DNA of 64,000 nucleotides from Candidatus Contendibacter sp. (GCA_029624675.1 JARSSP010000071.1:62001-126000); one strand, 5' to 3'; positions 26,738 through 35,206 are shown, counted from the first letter of the stretch. Made by a program: numbers and translations. The notes: generated by a model not told the origin, from the sequence alone.

Positions 26738-27673
26738 ATGATGAAGGTAAACCGCAGCCGTCATGGTCTGCCCAGCGACGGTCTGGTTCCCATCCGCACG
26801 GTATCCAGCCTGACTGGCGTCAACTCGGTGACGTTGCGCGCCTGGGAACGTCGCTACGATCTGATCAAGCCGGTGCGGACTCCCAAGGGGCACCGCTTGT
26901 ACACCATGGCCGACGTGGACCGGATCCACCAGGTGGTGATGTTGCTGGACAACGGCATGTCCATTAGCCAGGTGCGACGGGTGCTGGAGGCCGACCAGGA
27001 GCGGCCCGAACCGGCGCCGGATTCCCCCCCCGACTTCAGTCCCTGGCGAAACTATCAGGAGCGGCTGTTGCAAGCCATCGCCGCCTTCGACGACCGGGAG
27101 TTGGGCGAGATTTACAACGAAGTGCTCTCGCTCTATCCGGTGGATATCGTCACCCACCGGTTGATCGTGCCGCTGCTAGGGGAGTTGGGCAAACGTTGGG
27201 CCCAGGGTTTGGGCAGCATCGCCGAGGAGCATTTTTTCAGCATGTTCCTGCGCAATGAACTGGGCGCTCGCTTTCACCATCTGAACCGCGACCGGCGGGG
27301 ACCAAGGCTGCTGGCGGCCTGTCTGCCCGGCGAACACCACGAAGTTGGGCTGTTGTTGTTTGCCTTGGTGGCGCTGAACCGGGATTACGGGGTTGTACTG
27401 CTGGGACCCGACATCCCACTGTCGGAACTGCCGCCGGTGGTCGAGCAGGCCGCGATCCAGGCCGTCGTGCTGTCGGGATCGGCGGCCACGCCCCCGACGG
27501 TGATCGAGCAGGGTCTGTCCTCGCTCTGCCGGGCGGTTGCGCCACCGGTTTTCGTTGGCGGCCAGGTCACCCACCACCATGCCGAAGCCATCAACGCCGC
27601 CGGCGCGATTCCGCTGGGCGATGATTTGAACATGGCGCTGCGGGGGATTGGCGCGACACTGGCTCGCCGCTGA
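26738..27673 (+). CDS. MerR-type regulator with B12-binding domain, CarH/LitR-like photoreceptor candidate
   Basis: The 311-residue protein has three parts. Residues 18-88 are a MerR winged helix (VSSLTGVNSVTLRAWERRYD, GHRLYTMADVDRIHQVVML). Residues about 103-185 form a four-helix cobalamin cap, and residues about 187-308 a Rossmann-like B12-binding domain. The cap carries W154-x9-E164-H165, the W-x9-EH motif that places adenosylcobalamin over light-sensing CarH proteins. The B12 domain has E199-x-H201-x2-G204, the His-ligand motif. CarH binds DNA in the dark and releases it in light. No carotenoid or photolyase gene is in view. The gene overlaps its convergent neighbour by 83 bases at the 3' end. 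Start at either of two adjacent ATGs. Confidence 0.88.
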   Translation: MMKVNRSRHGLPSDGLVPIRTVSSLTGVNSVTLRAWERRYDLIKPVRTPKGHRLYTMADVDRIHQVVMLLDNGMSISQVRRVLEADQERPEPAPDSPPDFSPWRNYQERLLQAIAAFDDRELGEIYNEVLSLYPVDIVTHRLIVPLLGELGKRWAQGLGSIAEEHFFSMFLRNELGARFHHLNRDRRGPRLLAACLPGEHHEVGLLLFALVALNRDYGVVLLGPDIPLSELPPVVEQAAIQAVVLSGSAATPPTVIEQGLSSLCRAVAPPVFVGGQVTHHHAEAINAAGAIPLGDDLNMALRGIGATLARR

Positions 27674-28520
27674 CGCCAGCCCGCCACTGATCCTGAATCG
27701 CCACGATCTCTTCTTCCTCGGCGCCGCCCTGGAACACATCGTTCCAGGCCACGTACAGCAGGGTTCCCAGATAGACCGGCAACGGCAGCGCCAGCACCTG
27801 GGCGGGAATGGCGAACAGGTCGAGGAACGGCAGCGCCAGCAGGGCCAGCCCCGCCAATCCCAGGGGTGGGAGCAACCAGGGATTCAGTTGCACCGCCAGG
27901 GCGCTGCGCCGCCAGCATACCGACAGCGGCAGTTCGCGGAACAGGCGCAGGGGGATCGTGAACCAGGCCAGCAACACCTGGAGAATCAGCAGCGCGCTGC
28001 CCAACACGCTGAGTTGCGTCCCCAGCACGGTGGTGGTCACGCCAAAATTGACCGGCGGCGGCGGGGGTGGAACCCCGTAATCGACGGCGGCGAGATCGGC
28101 GGGCAGCAGTTGATCCCGAACCCAATAGGCCACCAGATAGCCCTGCAACAACAGCAAGAACAGGAACAGACTGGTCCTGATCAGCGCCTTGACGGCCGTC
28201 CGGTTGAACAACTGCCGCGCCGCCGGCAACTTCTTGCGATTGGCGGCGCGGGCCAGCCCGCAGGCCAGCGTCACCGTCAAGCTCAGCGGCAGGCCGTAAC
28301 AGAATACGGTGACCAGCAACGCGACCCACCCGCCGCCCGGCGGCAGCCACCATTCCCAGACTGGCAACGCCAGCAAGCCGGCGGTGCCCGCCGGCGCGAA
28401 CAGAGCCACGGTCACGAACAGTCCCGGCCGGCCCCACATCAGTTGCCATGCCTGAATCAGCCAATCCCAGCCATCGCGCGGGGTCAGCGCCCGCGGCCCG
28501 AAATCACGCATATCGCCCAT
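27591..28520 (-). CDS. Polytopic membrane protein, BPSS1780-like
   Basis: A membrane protein of about 309 residues starting at MGDMRDFGPRALTPRDGWDW (ATG 28520; an in-frame ATG at 28511 and one at 28571 are alternatives). Five to six hydrophobic segments are visible, for example LFVTVALFAPAGTAGLLALP, VALLVTVFCYGLPLSLTVTL and LFLFLLLLQGYLVAYWV. A Pro-rich periplasmic loop (PPPPPPVNFG) follows. The pattern fits the BPSS1780 membrane family of unknown function. The last 30 residues, rich in Ser and Arg, overlap the end of the B12-regulator gene by 83 bases and may be poorly conserved. The integron-type cassette junction lies only about 32 bases upstream of its start and could have displaced its promoter. 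Confidence 0.75.
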   Translation of the reverse strand: MGDMRDFGPRALTPRDGWDWLIQAWQLMWGRPGLFVTVALFAPAGTAGLLALPVWEWWLPPGGGWVALLVTVFCYGLPLSLTVTLACGLARAANRKKLPAARQLFNRTAVKALIRTSLFLFLLLLQGYLVAYWVRDQLLPADLAAVDYGVPPPPPPVNFGVTTTVLGTQLSVLGSALLILQVLLAWFTIPLRLFRELPLSVCWRRSALAVQLNPWLLPPLGLAGLALLALPFLDLFAIPAQVLALPLPVYLGTLLYVAWNDVFQGGAEEEEIVAIQDQWRAGVSGEPVSRQSPAAPCSNHRPAESRRRR

Positions 28521-28551
28521 CCGGTTGGGAACATCGGCGGCTAGTTTAACC

Positions 28552-29515
28552 GTTATGCGCCGCGTCGCCACGCTTCTTCAGACAGGCCACCTTGGCATCA
28601 TCGCAGCAACCAAGCGGTCGATGGAACCCGCGCGCGTTCCCGTACCTGTCCTCTCCTCCCGCACCCCGGACCCGAGGACCGATGTGGTAAGCTTTTGGGG
28701 TCGGCCGGCCTCGGGTTCTCGCCGCAAAAAGACCCATTCGTTGGGTGGCATCATTGGGCGTCGTAACATCCGAACCGTCGTAAATGGAAACTTTTAGAGG
28801 CTCTGGGCAATGTATGTACCGAAGCATTTCGAAGAACACCGACCGGAAGAATTGCATCGTGTCATACGCGAGCACCCGCTCGGGATACTGATCCTGAACA
28901 GTGCCAACGGCCTCGACGCCAACCACATTCCCTTCGAGTTGAATGAAGAGAATGGACAAGCCGTTCTGCTCGCCCACGTGGCAAGGGCGAATCCCTTGTG
29001 GCGAGAGGCTAAAGACGGAGACGAAGCGTTCGTCATCTTCCGGGCGGCGAATGCGTACATTTCCCCGAACTGGTACCCGAGCAAACACCAGTTCCACAAG
29101 CAGGTTCCTACCTGGAACTACCAAGCGGTTCATGTCCAAGGAAAAATCAATATCCGCGATGACGAGAAGTTCGTCCGGGCGGTAGTCGCACGGCTCACGC
29201 GGACTAACGAAACCCGCTCAGGCCAAGAGCGACCGTGGAAGATGACAGATTCCTCAAAGGACTACATCGACCAAATGATTAACGCTGTGGTTGGTATAGA
29301 AATCAAAATAGAAAAAATCGTTGGTAAGTGGAAGCTGAGCCAAAACAAGGAAGGGCTAGACCGCTCAACAGCCGCCAGCGAACTGCAAAAGCGCGGCGAC
29401 ACGCTTACTTCGTCTGCCATGCTCGCAACTCTAAAGCCCAGTGCCTGATGCCGCCCAACCAGCCGTTGGAGCGGACGCCTCCGCACTACGCGCTCCGGCG
29501 CCGCTCAACGGCACG
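28552..29515 (+). mobile_element. Integron-type gene cassette carrying paiB
   Basis: One gene is followed by an attC-like site, and both ends of the unit show CGTTAT (28551-28556 CGTTATGC and 29514-29519 CGTTATCG), as expected if the circle opened at G/TT. The content is visibly more AT-rich than the neighbours, especially 29280-29350. The unit sits alone, with no integrase and no second attC in the window, so it looks like insertion at a secondary site. It is flanked on the right by an insertion sequence 90 bases away. Confidence 0.6.
28810..29448 (+). CDS. paiB: PaiB-family FMN-binding protein
   Basis: The 212-residue protein belongs to the PaiB family of FMN-binding split-barrel proteins, described in Bacillus as a negative regulator of sporulation and protease genes. 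Recognisable parts are MYVPKHFEEHRPEELHRVIR, LGILILNSANGLDANHIPFEL, ISPNWYPSKHQFHKQVPTWN (the highly conserved SPNWY...VPTWNY segment), and VVGIEIKIEKIVGKWKLSQN followed by the usual NK/R tail. It is complete at both ends. It is more AT-rich than its neighbours and ends 4 bases before an attC-like site, so it is probably a laterally acquired cassette gene. The 258 bases between the cassette start and its ATG could hold its own promoter; I see no strong -35/-10 there. Confidence 0.9.
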   Translation: MYVPKHFEEHRPEELHRVIREHPLGILILNSANGLDANHIPFELNEENGQAVLLAHVARANPLWREAKDGDEAFVIFRAANAYISPNWYPSKHQFHKQVPTWNYQAVHVQGKINIRDDEKFVRAVVARLTRTNETRSGQERPWKMTDSSKDYIDQMINAVVGIEIKIEKIVGKWKLSQNKEGLDRSTAASELQKRGDTLTSSAMLATLKPSA

Positions 29516-29521
29516 TTATCG
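29453..29521 (+). repeat. attC-like recombination site (59-base element)
   Basis: The outer box GCCCAAC (29453-29459) matches RYYYAAC and GTTATCG (29515-29521) stands where GTTRRRY is expected. Between them two inner arms pair as GTT-G-GAGCGG-A-CGCC against GGCGCCGCTCAACGG, with exactly two unpaired bases (G and A) six positions apart. This is the geometry of the extrahelical bases in known attC sites, where the same spacing is seen in aadA-type cassettes. Total length is 69 bases. Confidence 0.7.
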
Positions 29522-29605
29522 TATTCTCGTAACACCATGGCATCTGGACCCACACTGACGAATCAGTCTGTCGCCAAAAGGCTCAAGCCGGCTTGGCGTA
29601 CTATC

Positions 29606-30604
29606 TAACGTGAATTCCGTCTATTATTCACTGTGAGTCAACATGTTAAGCTCATTTTGGGACAAATTCAGCGAGGGCTTGCGGGGTTGATGGGTGTAGG
29701 CCACCAAGGCGGCCAAGACATTGACCATGGCGTTGACGACACTGCGATGTCGAGTGTGCTCGATCTGCTGGATGCTTTTGATCTGGTCGTTGATGGTTTC
29801 GATGATGGCCCGCTTGCGCAACAACAGCTTATCCACCATCGGCATCAGTTTGTTATGCATGTTTCGACGAATTTTGGTGATTAACCGCAAGCCCCGTTCC
29901 CAAAGTTCGTGAAACAGGCGATGGGCAATGTAGCCGCGATCGCCGATCAGCTTGCCGGTCAAACCCTGAGTCAGCTCGGGTACCGGTTCGCGATCATCCA
30001 CGTTACCGGGGGTGATGCGAAAGGCCAGGAGTTCGCCCCGGTCATTGACCACCAGATGGAGTTTGAACCCGTAGAACCAGCCCATCGACGTTTTTCCCCG
30101 GCGGGCGACCTGCTTGAAGACTTGGTGGCTGTGAATGCGGCGGTTGTGACACACCACCAGCGAGGTGGCATCGACGAAGGCAATCCCGGTATCCTGGCCC
30201 CGGCGGGTGTGCAGATAGATGCACATCGGCATCAGGGCGGTCGGAATCAGCGCCACAAACCGGCTATAACTCAACAGGTTGGGAAACTCGCCCCGGCAGT
30301 GCCGGCAAAGGTGCAGTAGGTAAAACGCCTTGAAGTGACGATACTGGGATTGATGGAAATAAGTCAGGATCGTCATGATCTCGCCAAGGGTCAGCCGCGA
30401 GGTTCGCTTCCGCTGGCGCGTGCCGCCCGTCAGGAGCCGGCGATGCCAGGCCGGCAGGAACAACCGGCAAAAATCATCGACGTCGCAGAACAGGTCTTCT
30501 AAGCTCATGCAGGGGGCTCCTGAAGCAGTTGGGATCGCAACCGGGAACCTTAGCAGGTTCCGCTCCAGGGGCCACCTCTCCATCCTTATCCAGAACTCAC
30601 GTTA
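29606..30604. mobile_element. Insertion sequence, IS982 family
   Basis: About 1 kb with one transposase gene filling it. Imperfect terminal inverted repeats are visible: TAACGTGAATTCCGTCTA from 29606 inward, and on the opposite strand TAACGTGAGTTCTGGATA from 30604 inward, agreeing at 14 of 18 positions. No certain target duplication can be read (flanks ACTATC and TCTACA). It separates the paiB cassette from a polysaccharide deacetylase gene. Confidence 0.8.
29624..30508 (-). CDS. IS982-family transposase
   Basis: The likely start is ATG 30508 (MSLEDLFCDVDDFCRLFLPA), giving 294 residues, the usual length for this family. The N-terminal VDDFC...LTLGEIMTILTYFHQSQYRHFKAFY is typical of IS982 transposases. 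DDE catalytic residues are visible: Asp in GIAFVDATSLVVCHNRR, Asp in KLIGDRGYIAHRLFHEL and Glu in RAIIETINDQIKSIQQIEHT. The reading frame is intact and ends just inside the left inverted repeat, so the element may still be active. The frame continues upstream of the chosen start into the right inverted repeat without similarity. Confidence 0.88.
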   Translation of the reverse strand: MSLEDLFCDVDDFCRLFLPAWHRRLLTGGTRQRKRTSRLTLGEIMTILTYFHQSQYRHFKAFYLLHLCRHCRGEFPNLLSYSRFVALIPTALMPMCIYLHTRRGQDTGIAFVDATSLVVCHNRRIHSHQVFKQVARRGKTSMGWFYGFKLHLVVNDRGELLAFRITPGNVDDREPVPELTQGLTGKLIGDRGYIAHRLFHELWERGLRLITKIRRNMHNKLMPMVDKLLLRKRAIIETINDQIKSIQQIEHTRHRSVVNAMVNVLAALVAYTHQPRKPSLNLSQNELNMLTHSE

Positions 30605-30633
30605 TCTACATACTAGGTTATCTCATCGGGCAC

Positions 30634-31608
30634 ATGGGTTCGGCATTTTCGGGAGCATTGGACCCTAACTCGCCCCTTGGCTCCGCCGCAGTCCTGCGTA
30701 CCTGCTGGACCCCAAAGGATCTGAAAGAAGCCCGCGTGGAACGGGCTATCATCAAGCCGCTACCAACTCCCGACACCCGCCCACCGCTTCGGTTAGCTCC
30801 CGAAAGCGTAACCTCCAGAACCACCAGCGCACCGGGGCGTTCGATTCGTCGGGTCGCTCTCCCGGACGGACAAAAAATCATCGCACTGACGTTTGATCTT
30901 TGCGAGCAAGCTGTCGAGAAGACCGGTTACGACGGGGCGATAGTGGACTACCTGCGTGCCCACCAGATCAAGGCGACGTTCTTCGCGGGTGGCAAATGGA
31001 TGCGCTCTCATCCCCAGCGCGCGATGCAGCTCATGGCGGATCCCTTATTTGAGGTCGGCAATCATGCCTGGACGCACGGTAATCTTCGCGTAATGCGCGG
31101 CGAGGAAATGCGGAACCAAATTGTCTGGACCCAAGCTCAATACGAGATTCTTTGGGAGGACTTGCAAAAAAGCCGCTGCGCGATCAATGCCGGGGCGCAG
31201 GAGATGGACCGCATACCCCGTCTTCCCAGAGTCTTTCGTTTTCCGTTTGGCGCGTGCAGCGCTGAATCCCTGCAAGCAGCCGCCCAACTGGGTCTGGACG
31301 CCATTCAATGGAACATCGTGACCGCTGATTCCGTTCGTGGCCAGACGGCGCGGGCCATCGCCGATACCCTGCTCAACAGCGCCGCACCCGGTTCCATCAT
31401 CATCGCCCATGCCAATGGGCGCGGCCGGAACACCGCCGCCGCCCTCGCCATTGCAATTCCCGAGTTGCAAAAACGCGGGTACGAATTCGCCACCGTCAGC
31501 GAGTTGCTCGCGCGAGGCACACCGATCACCGAGGATACCTGCTATGAACTTAAACCCGGCGACAACAAGCGCTATGACAAGCTCTTTGGCAACGGAACGG
31601 GCCTCTAA
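30634..31608 (+). CDS. Polysaccharide deacetylase (NodB domain), possibly 5'-truncated by the IS
   Basis: About 324 residues from the first ATG outside the insertion sequence; the same frame is open back into the IS. The NodB homology domain covers residues about 75-270: IIALTFDLCEQ (motif 1, with the second Asp of the usual TFDD replaced), GYDGAIVDYLRAHQIKATFF, GNHAWTHGNL (HxxxH metal ligands), RVFRFPFGACS (motif 3) and GSIIIAHANG (motif 4). These enzymes remove N- or O-acetyl groups from cell-surface or secreted glycans. No signal peptide is evident in what is left, unlike most family members, so the IS at 29606-30604 may have removed the original start. Whether the gene is still expressed is uncertain. 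Confidence 0.75.
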   Translation: MGSAFSGALDPNSPLGSAAVLRTCWTPKDLKEARVERAIIKPLPTPDTRPPLRLAPESVTSRTTSAPGRSIRRVALPDGQKIIALTFDLCEQAVEKTGYDGAIVDYLRAHQIKATFFAGGKWMRSHPQRAMQLMADPLFEVGNHAWTHGNLRVMRGEEMRNQIVWTQAQYEILWEDLQKSRCAINAGAQEMDRIPRLPRVFRFPFGACSAESLQAAAQLGLDAIQWNIVTADSVRGQTARAIADTLLNSAAPGSIIIAHANGRGRNTAAALAIAIPELQKRGYEFATVSELLARGTPITEDTCYELKPGDNKRYDKLFGNGTGL

Positions 31609-31669
31609 AACGAACGCGCCGCCCTTTCGCCGGAGTCATTACCCCCTCCAGTCCTGCGAGCTTCGCGTC

Positions 31670-32113
31670 ATGGAAGTCCAGTGGGCAAATCCCATCGCCG
31701 ACCAACTGGCCCAATTGGAGCCTTGGCGTACTCTCGCCTATGCGCCGGAGGCTCTGGGCCGTTATCTCTCGGCCAGCACTCAGGACTCCATGCGCTTCGC
31801 CGTTCTGAGGGAAGGGATGATCGCCGGGGCGGTGTGCGTGCGCTTTCCCTGGCTACGCGGCGCTTACCTGGAGTTGATCGGCCTGTTTCCCCAAGCGCAG
31901 GGTCAAGGGATAGGTCGGGCCGTGTGTCAATGGCTTGAACAAGAGATCAGCGGCCATGCCGATAACCTGTGGACGCTCGTTTCTTCCTTTAACTCACCCG
32001 CGCGTCGATTCTATGCAAATTGCCACTTCACGGAGATTGGCGTGCTCAAGGATTTCGTGCGCCCCGGCCACGATGAAATCCTGATGCGCCGGATCACCAG
32101 TAAGGCCCGCTGA
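31670..32113 (+). CDS. GNAT family N-acetyltransferase
   Basis: A 147-residue acetyltransferase. The acetyl-CoA binding motif A is AYLELIGLFPQAQGQGIGRAVCQWLEQ (Q/R-x2-G-x-G/A seen as QGQGIGRA), preceded by the beta strand VLREGMIAGAVCVRFPW and followed by NSPARRFYANCHFTEIGVLKDF (motif B). The substrate is unknown. The start is uncertain: ATG 31670 is used here, but an in-frame ATG at 31574 would add 32 residues and overlap the deacetylase gene end, and similarity to GNAT N-termini appears to reach slightly upstream of 31670. It follows the deacetylase on the same strand and is convergent with gshA. Confidence 0.82.
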   Translation: MEVQWANPIADQLAQLEPWRTLAYAPEALGRYLSASTQDSMRFAVLREGMIAGAVCVRFPWLRGAYLELIGLFPQAQGQGIGRAVCQWLEQEISGHADNLWTLVSSFNSPARRFYANCHFTEIGVLKDFVRPGHDEILMRRITSKAR

Positions 32114-32134
32114 TTGCTCGCGTCACTCACAGAA

Positions 32135-33709
32135 TCAGGCCAGGAAATATTGCCGCAGAAACTCGTCGAACGTCATGTCATCCGCCGCTTCGATTTCCGC
32201 CTGCTCGCGCAGCGACCGCTCCGCCGCCTCGGTGAAAAACCGCTCCCGCTCCTCGGCCAATGGCTCGGACTGGAGCGCATCGCGATGCCGTTCGGACAGC
32301 CGCCGGACGTAGCGAAAGAAGTTTTCCCCACTGGCGCGCATCTCGGCCAGAATCCGGGCGGACGGAGTGCGGTCGGGATCGGCCAGCGCCTCCCGCTGTT
32401 CGGCCAGCGCCGCCGTATAGGGCCGACCACTTTTCCCCAGGTCGAGCAGCTCGCAAATCGGCTCCAGCGCCACCACGATCTCCGCCGCCCACCGTCGCAC
32501 CGGCAGCGACGAATCGCGCCGGCGTTGCAGGACCAGGGCCGGGTCGCGGCCGGTCAGCGCCACCGCCATTTGATTGTCGTCGATCATCCGCCGCTCCTCG
32601 GCATCCAACGGCGGCGACTCGGCCAGCAAACAAAACAGCAGAAACGCTTCCAGGAACCGCAGTTGGGGCGTGGCCACTCCCAGCGGCTCCAGCGGATTGA
32701 GGTCCACCGAGCGCAATTCGACATAACGCACGCCCCGTTGCCCGAGCGCCAGGATCGGTTTCTCATTGCCTCGCGGTGGCTGCTTGGGCCGCATCGAGGT
32801 GTAGTATTCGTTCTCGATTTGCAGGACGTTGGCGTTGAGCTGGCGGTATTCGCCATCCACCTTCACCCCGATCCGCTCGTAGGGCGGCCACGGGGTATGA
32901 ATGGCCTGGCCCAAGCTGGCGAGGTATTCGGGCAGCGAGTTGTAGCAGACGTTGACGCCGCTCTTCTTCTCGGTGCGGTTGGTGTAGCCCACGTTGCTCA
33001 TCCGCAACGAAGTAGCGTAAGGCCCGTAGCAGGTATGGCCATCGAACTCGGCCAACGGGGTCGCCTTGCCATCGAGGAACGACTTGCATACCGCCGGCGA
33101 CGCCCCGAACAGGTACAGAATCAGCCAACCGTGACGTTGCAGGTTGCGAATCAGGCCAAAATAGGATTCGGAACGGAAATCCTGGAGCGAACGACGATCA
33201 CCTTCCTGGTCCTGGAACGCCGCCCAGAACTCGTCCGGCAGCGAAAAGTTAAAATGAATGCCGGCGATCACCTGCATGATCCGCCCGTAGCGCCAGGCCA
33301 GTCCGCGCCGATAAACATGCTTCATCATCCCCAGATTGGAGCGGCCATATTCGGCAATCGGGATGCTGGACTCACCGGCCAGGATACAGGGCATGCTCGC
33401 CGCCCACGGCAACTCGTCGCCGACGCGGCGATAGACGAACTGATGAATCTCGCGCAGGAAGCGCAGCGCCGCCTCGGGACTGGCCAGCGGCGGGGTGATG
33501 AACTCCAGCAACGCTTCCGAATAGTCGGTGGTGATGTAGGGATGGGTCAACGCCGAACCCAGGGCGGCGGGATGCGGGGTCTGGGCAATATAGCCATCCG
33601 GCGCCATCCGCAACGTCTCCTTTTCCAAACCGAGCCGGCGACCTTCGAGCAAGGCGCGGGAATCGGCGGCGAACAACCAGGTCAAACGCGAGTCAAGCAT
33701 TCGGTCCAA
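32135..33709 (-). CDS. gshA: Glutamate-cysteine ligase
   Basis: GshA makes gamma-glutamylcysteine, the first step of glutathione synthesis. The 524-residue protein matches the gammaproteobacterial class (E. coli 518). Characteristic phrases are GLEKETLRMAPDGYIAQTPH (ATP and glutamate binding), LTHPYITTDYSEALLEFITP, GIHFNFSLP, GASPAVCKSF, TSLRMSNVGY and RGVRYVELRSVDLNPLEPLG. An in-frame ATG three codons downstream (MLDSRLTWLF) is also possible. The gene is divergent from the aminopeptidase gene with about 110 bases between. ATP-grasp-like cytoplasmic enzyme; gshB is not in the window. Confidence 0.96.
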   Translation of the reverse strand: MDRMLDSRLTWLFAADSRALLEGRRLGLEKETLRMAPDGYIAQTPHPAALGSALTHPYITTDYSEALLEFITPPLASPEAALRFLREIHQFVYRRVGDELPWAASMPCILAGESSIPIAEYGRSNLGMMKHVYRRGLAWRYGRIMQVIAGIHFNFSLPDEFWAAFQDQEGDRRSLQDFRSESYFGLIRNLQRHGWLILYLFGASPAVCKSFLDGKATPLAEFDGHTCYGPYATSLRMSNVGYTNRTEKKSGVNVCYNSLPEYLASLGQAIHTPWPPYERIGVKVDGEYRQLNANVLQIENEYYTSMRPKQPPRGNEKPILALGQRGVRYVELRSVDLNPLEPLGVATPQLRFLEAFLLFCLLAESPPLDAEERRMIDDNQMAVALTGRDPALVLQRRRDSSLPVRRWAAEIVVALEPICELLDLGKSGRPYTAALAEQREALADPDRTPSARILAEMRASGENFFRYVRRLSERHRDALQSEPLAEERERFFTEAAERSLREQAEIEAADDMTFDEFLRQYFLA

Positions 33710-33818
33710 GGGATTGATCTCATCGGTTGGCGGCGAGGCGCGGGGATTGTGCGCCGATCACCGGCAAAAATCACTTCACGGCGGCCACGGCGCCGCCTTC
33801 CGCGTTAGAGAGGCTTTG

Positions 33819-35204
33819 ATGAGTAACGGCTTACTGCCCAGCCGGACCCCCGGCTGCATTCCCCTCGTTCCCGTCGCCGAAAGCGAGTTTGGCGCCTGGC
33901 TGGAACGGCAGGACGAATCCACGCGCCGCTGGCTGGCCGCGACCGGTTTCAAGGCAAAACCGGGCAGCTTCAGCCCGGTGCCCGGCCCAGACGGCCAATT
34001 ACGGCGGGTGATCGCCGGCATCGCCAGCGCGGACGATCTCTGGGCGTTGGGCGGTCTGCCGACCAGCCTGCCGGAAGGCGATTACGTTCTCGACGCCGCG
34101 GTCGAACCCCGGCAACGGGAGCGGCTGACGCTGGGCTGGGCGCTGGGCGCCTACCAGTTCACCCGCTACAAGGCGCCGAAGCGGGCCATGGCGTGGCTGG
34201 TGCTCGACCCCGCCTGCGATGTCGGCCGCATCCGGCGCCAGGTCGAAGCGGTGACGCTGGCGCGCGATTTGATCAACACCCCCGCCGAGGACCTGATGCC
34301 GGAGCATCTGGCCGAGGTCACGCAGGCGCTCGGCCGGGAATTTGGCGCGAAGGTAGAGCAAATCGTCGGCGAGGAACTGCTGACCCGCAACTACCCGGCG
34401 ATCCACGCGGTCGGCCGGGCCAGCGGTCATCCACCGCGCCTGCTGGATTTGCGCTGGGGCGATCCCACCCACCCCAAAGTCACGCTGGTCGGCAAGGGCG
34501 TTTGTTTCGACAGCGGCGGGCTGGATTTGAAACCGTCCAACGCCATGCGATTGATGAAAAAGGACATGGGCGGGGCCGCGACGGTGCTGGGACTGGCGCG
34601 GTTGATCATGGGCAGCGGTCTGCCGCTACGGTTGCGAGTGCTCATCGCGGCGGTGGACAACGCGGTGGCCGGCAACGCCTTCCGGCCCGGCGACGTACTC
34701 CGCTCACGCCAGGGATTGACGATCGAGGTTCACAACACTGACGCCGAGGGCCGGCTGATTCTCAGCGACGCCCTGACGGAAGCCGGGAACGAACAACCGG
34801 CGGTGATGCTCGATTTCGCCACCCTGACCGGCGCGGCGCGGGTGGCGCTCGGCCCAGAGATTCCAGCCCTGTTCTGCAACGACGAGGCGCTGGCGGCGGG
34901 CCTGCTAGCGGCGGCGGAGCGGGAACAGGACCCCTTCTGGCGGTTGCCGCTGCATCAGCCCTACCGCGAGATGCTGGACAGCAAGATCGCCGACATCGCC
35001 AACGCCTCGGAATCGTCCTATGCCGGCGCGATCACGGCGGCGTTGTTCCTGAAGGAATTCGTGCCGGCCGACATTCCGTGGGCGCATTTCGACCTGATGG
35101 CCTGGAACCCGAAGACCCAGCCGGGACGGCCGGAAGGCGGCGAAGCGATGGCGTTGCGGGCGGTGTTCGCGTGGCTGGAACAGCGTTACGGCGAGGATGG
35201 CTAA
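33819..35204 (+). CDS. M17 leucyl aminopeptidase family protein
   Basis: A cytosolic metallo-aminopeptidase of 461 residues from ATG 33819 (MSNGLLPSRT). The C-terminal catalytic domain has the two-metal site: VTLVGKGVCFDSGGLDLKPS with KKDMGGAATVLGLARL and the family signature NTDAEGRLILSDAL. Asp and Glu ligands and the Lys and Arg of the active site are all visible. The N-terminal domain (about 160 residues) is divergent from PepA, as in the PepB/YpdF-like group found in many alpha- and gammaproteobacteria. It releases N-terminal residues from peptides. The frame is open about 35 codons upstream but that part is not protein-like. A hairpin repeat follows the stop. Confidence 0.92.
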   Translation: MSNGLLPSRTPGCIPLVPVAESEFGAWLERQDESTRRWLAATGFKAKPGSFSPVPGPDGQLRRVIAGIASADDLWALGGLPTSLPEGDYVLDAAVEPRQRERLTLGWALGAYQFTRYKAPKRAMAWLVLDPACDVGRIRRQVEAVTLARDLINTPAEDLMPEHLAEVTQALGREFGAKVEQIVGEELLTRNYPAIHAVGRASGHPPRLLDLRWGDPTHPKVTLVGKGVCFDSGGLDLKPSNAMRLMKKDMGGAATVLGLARLIMGSGLPLRLRVLIAAVDNAVAGNAFRPGDVLRSRQGLTIEVHNTDAEGRLILSDALTEAGNEQPAVMLDFATLTGAARVALGPEIPALFCNDEALAAGLLAAAEREQDPFWRLPLHQPYREMLDSKIADIANASESSYAGAITAALFLKEFVPADIPWAHFDLMAWNPKTQPGRPEGGEAMALRAVFAWLEQRYGEDG

Positions 35205-35206
35205 AC

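Noticed and set aside
28743-28790. A second attC-like site (GTTGGGT ... CGTAAC) upstream of paiB
   Set aside because: The boxes are in the wrong order and no pairing inner arms with extrahelical bases can be drawn.
32114-33808. A 564-codon plus-strand frame opposite gshA
   Set aside because: GshA motifs are complete on the minus strand; the plus frame is an antisense shadow despite its length.
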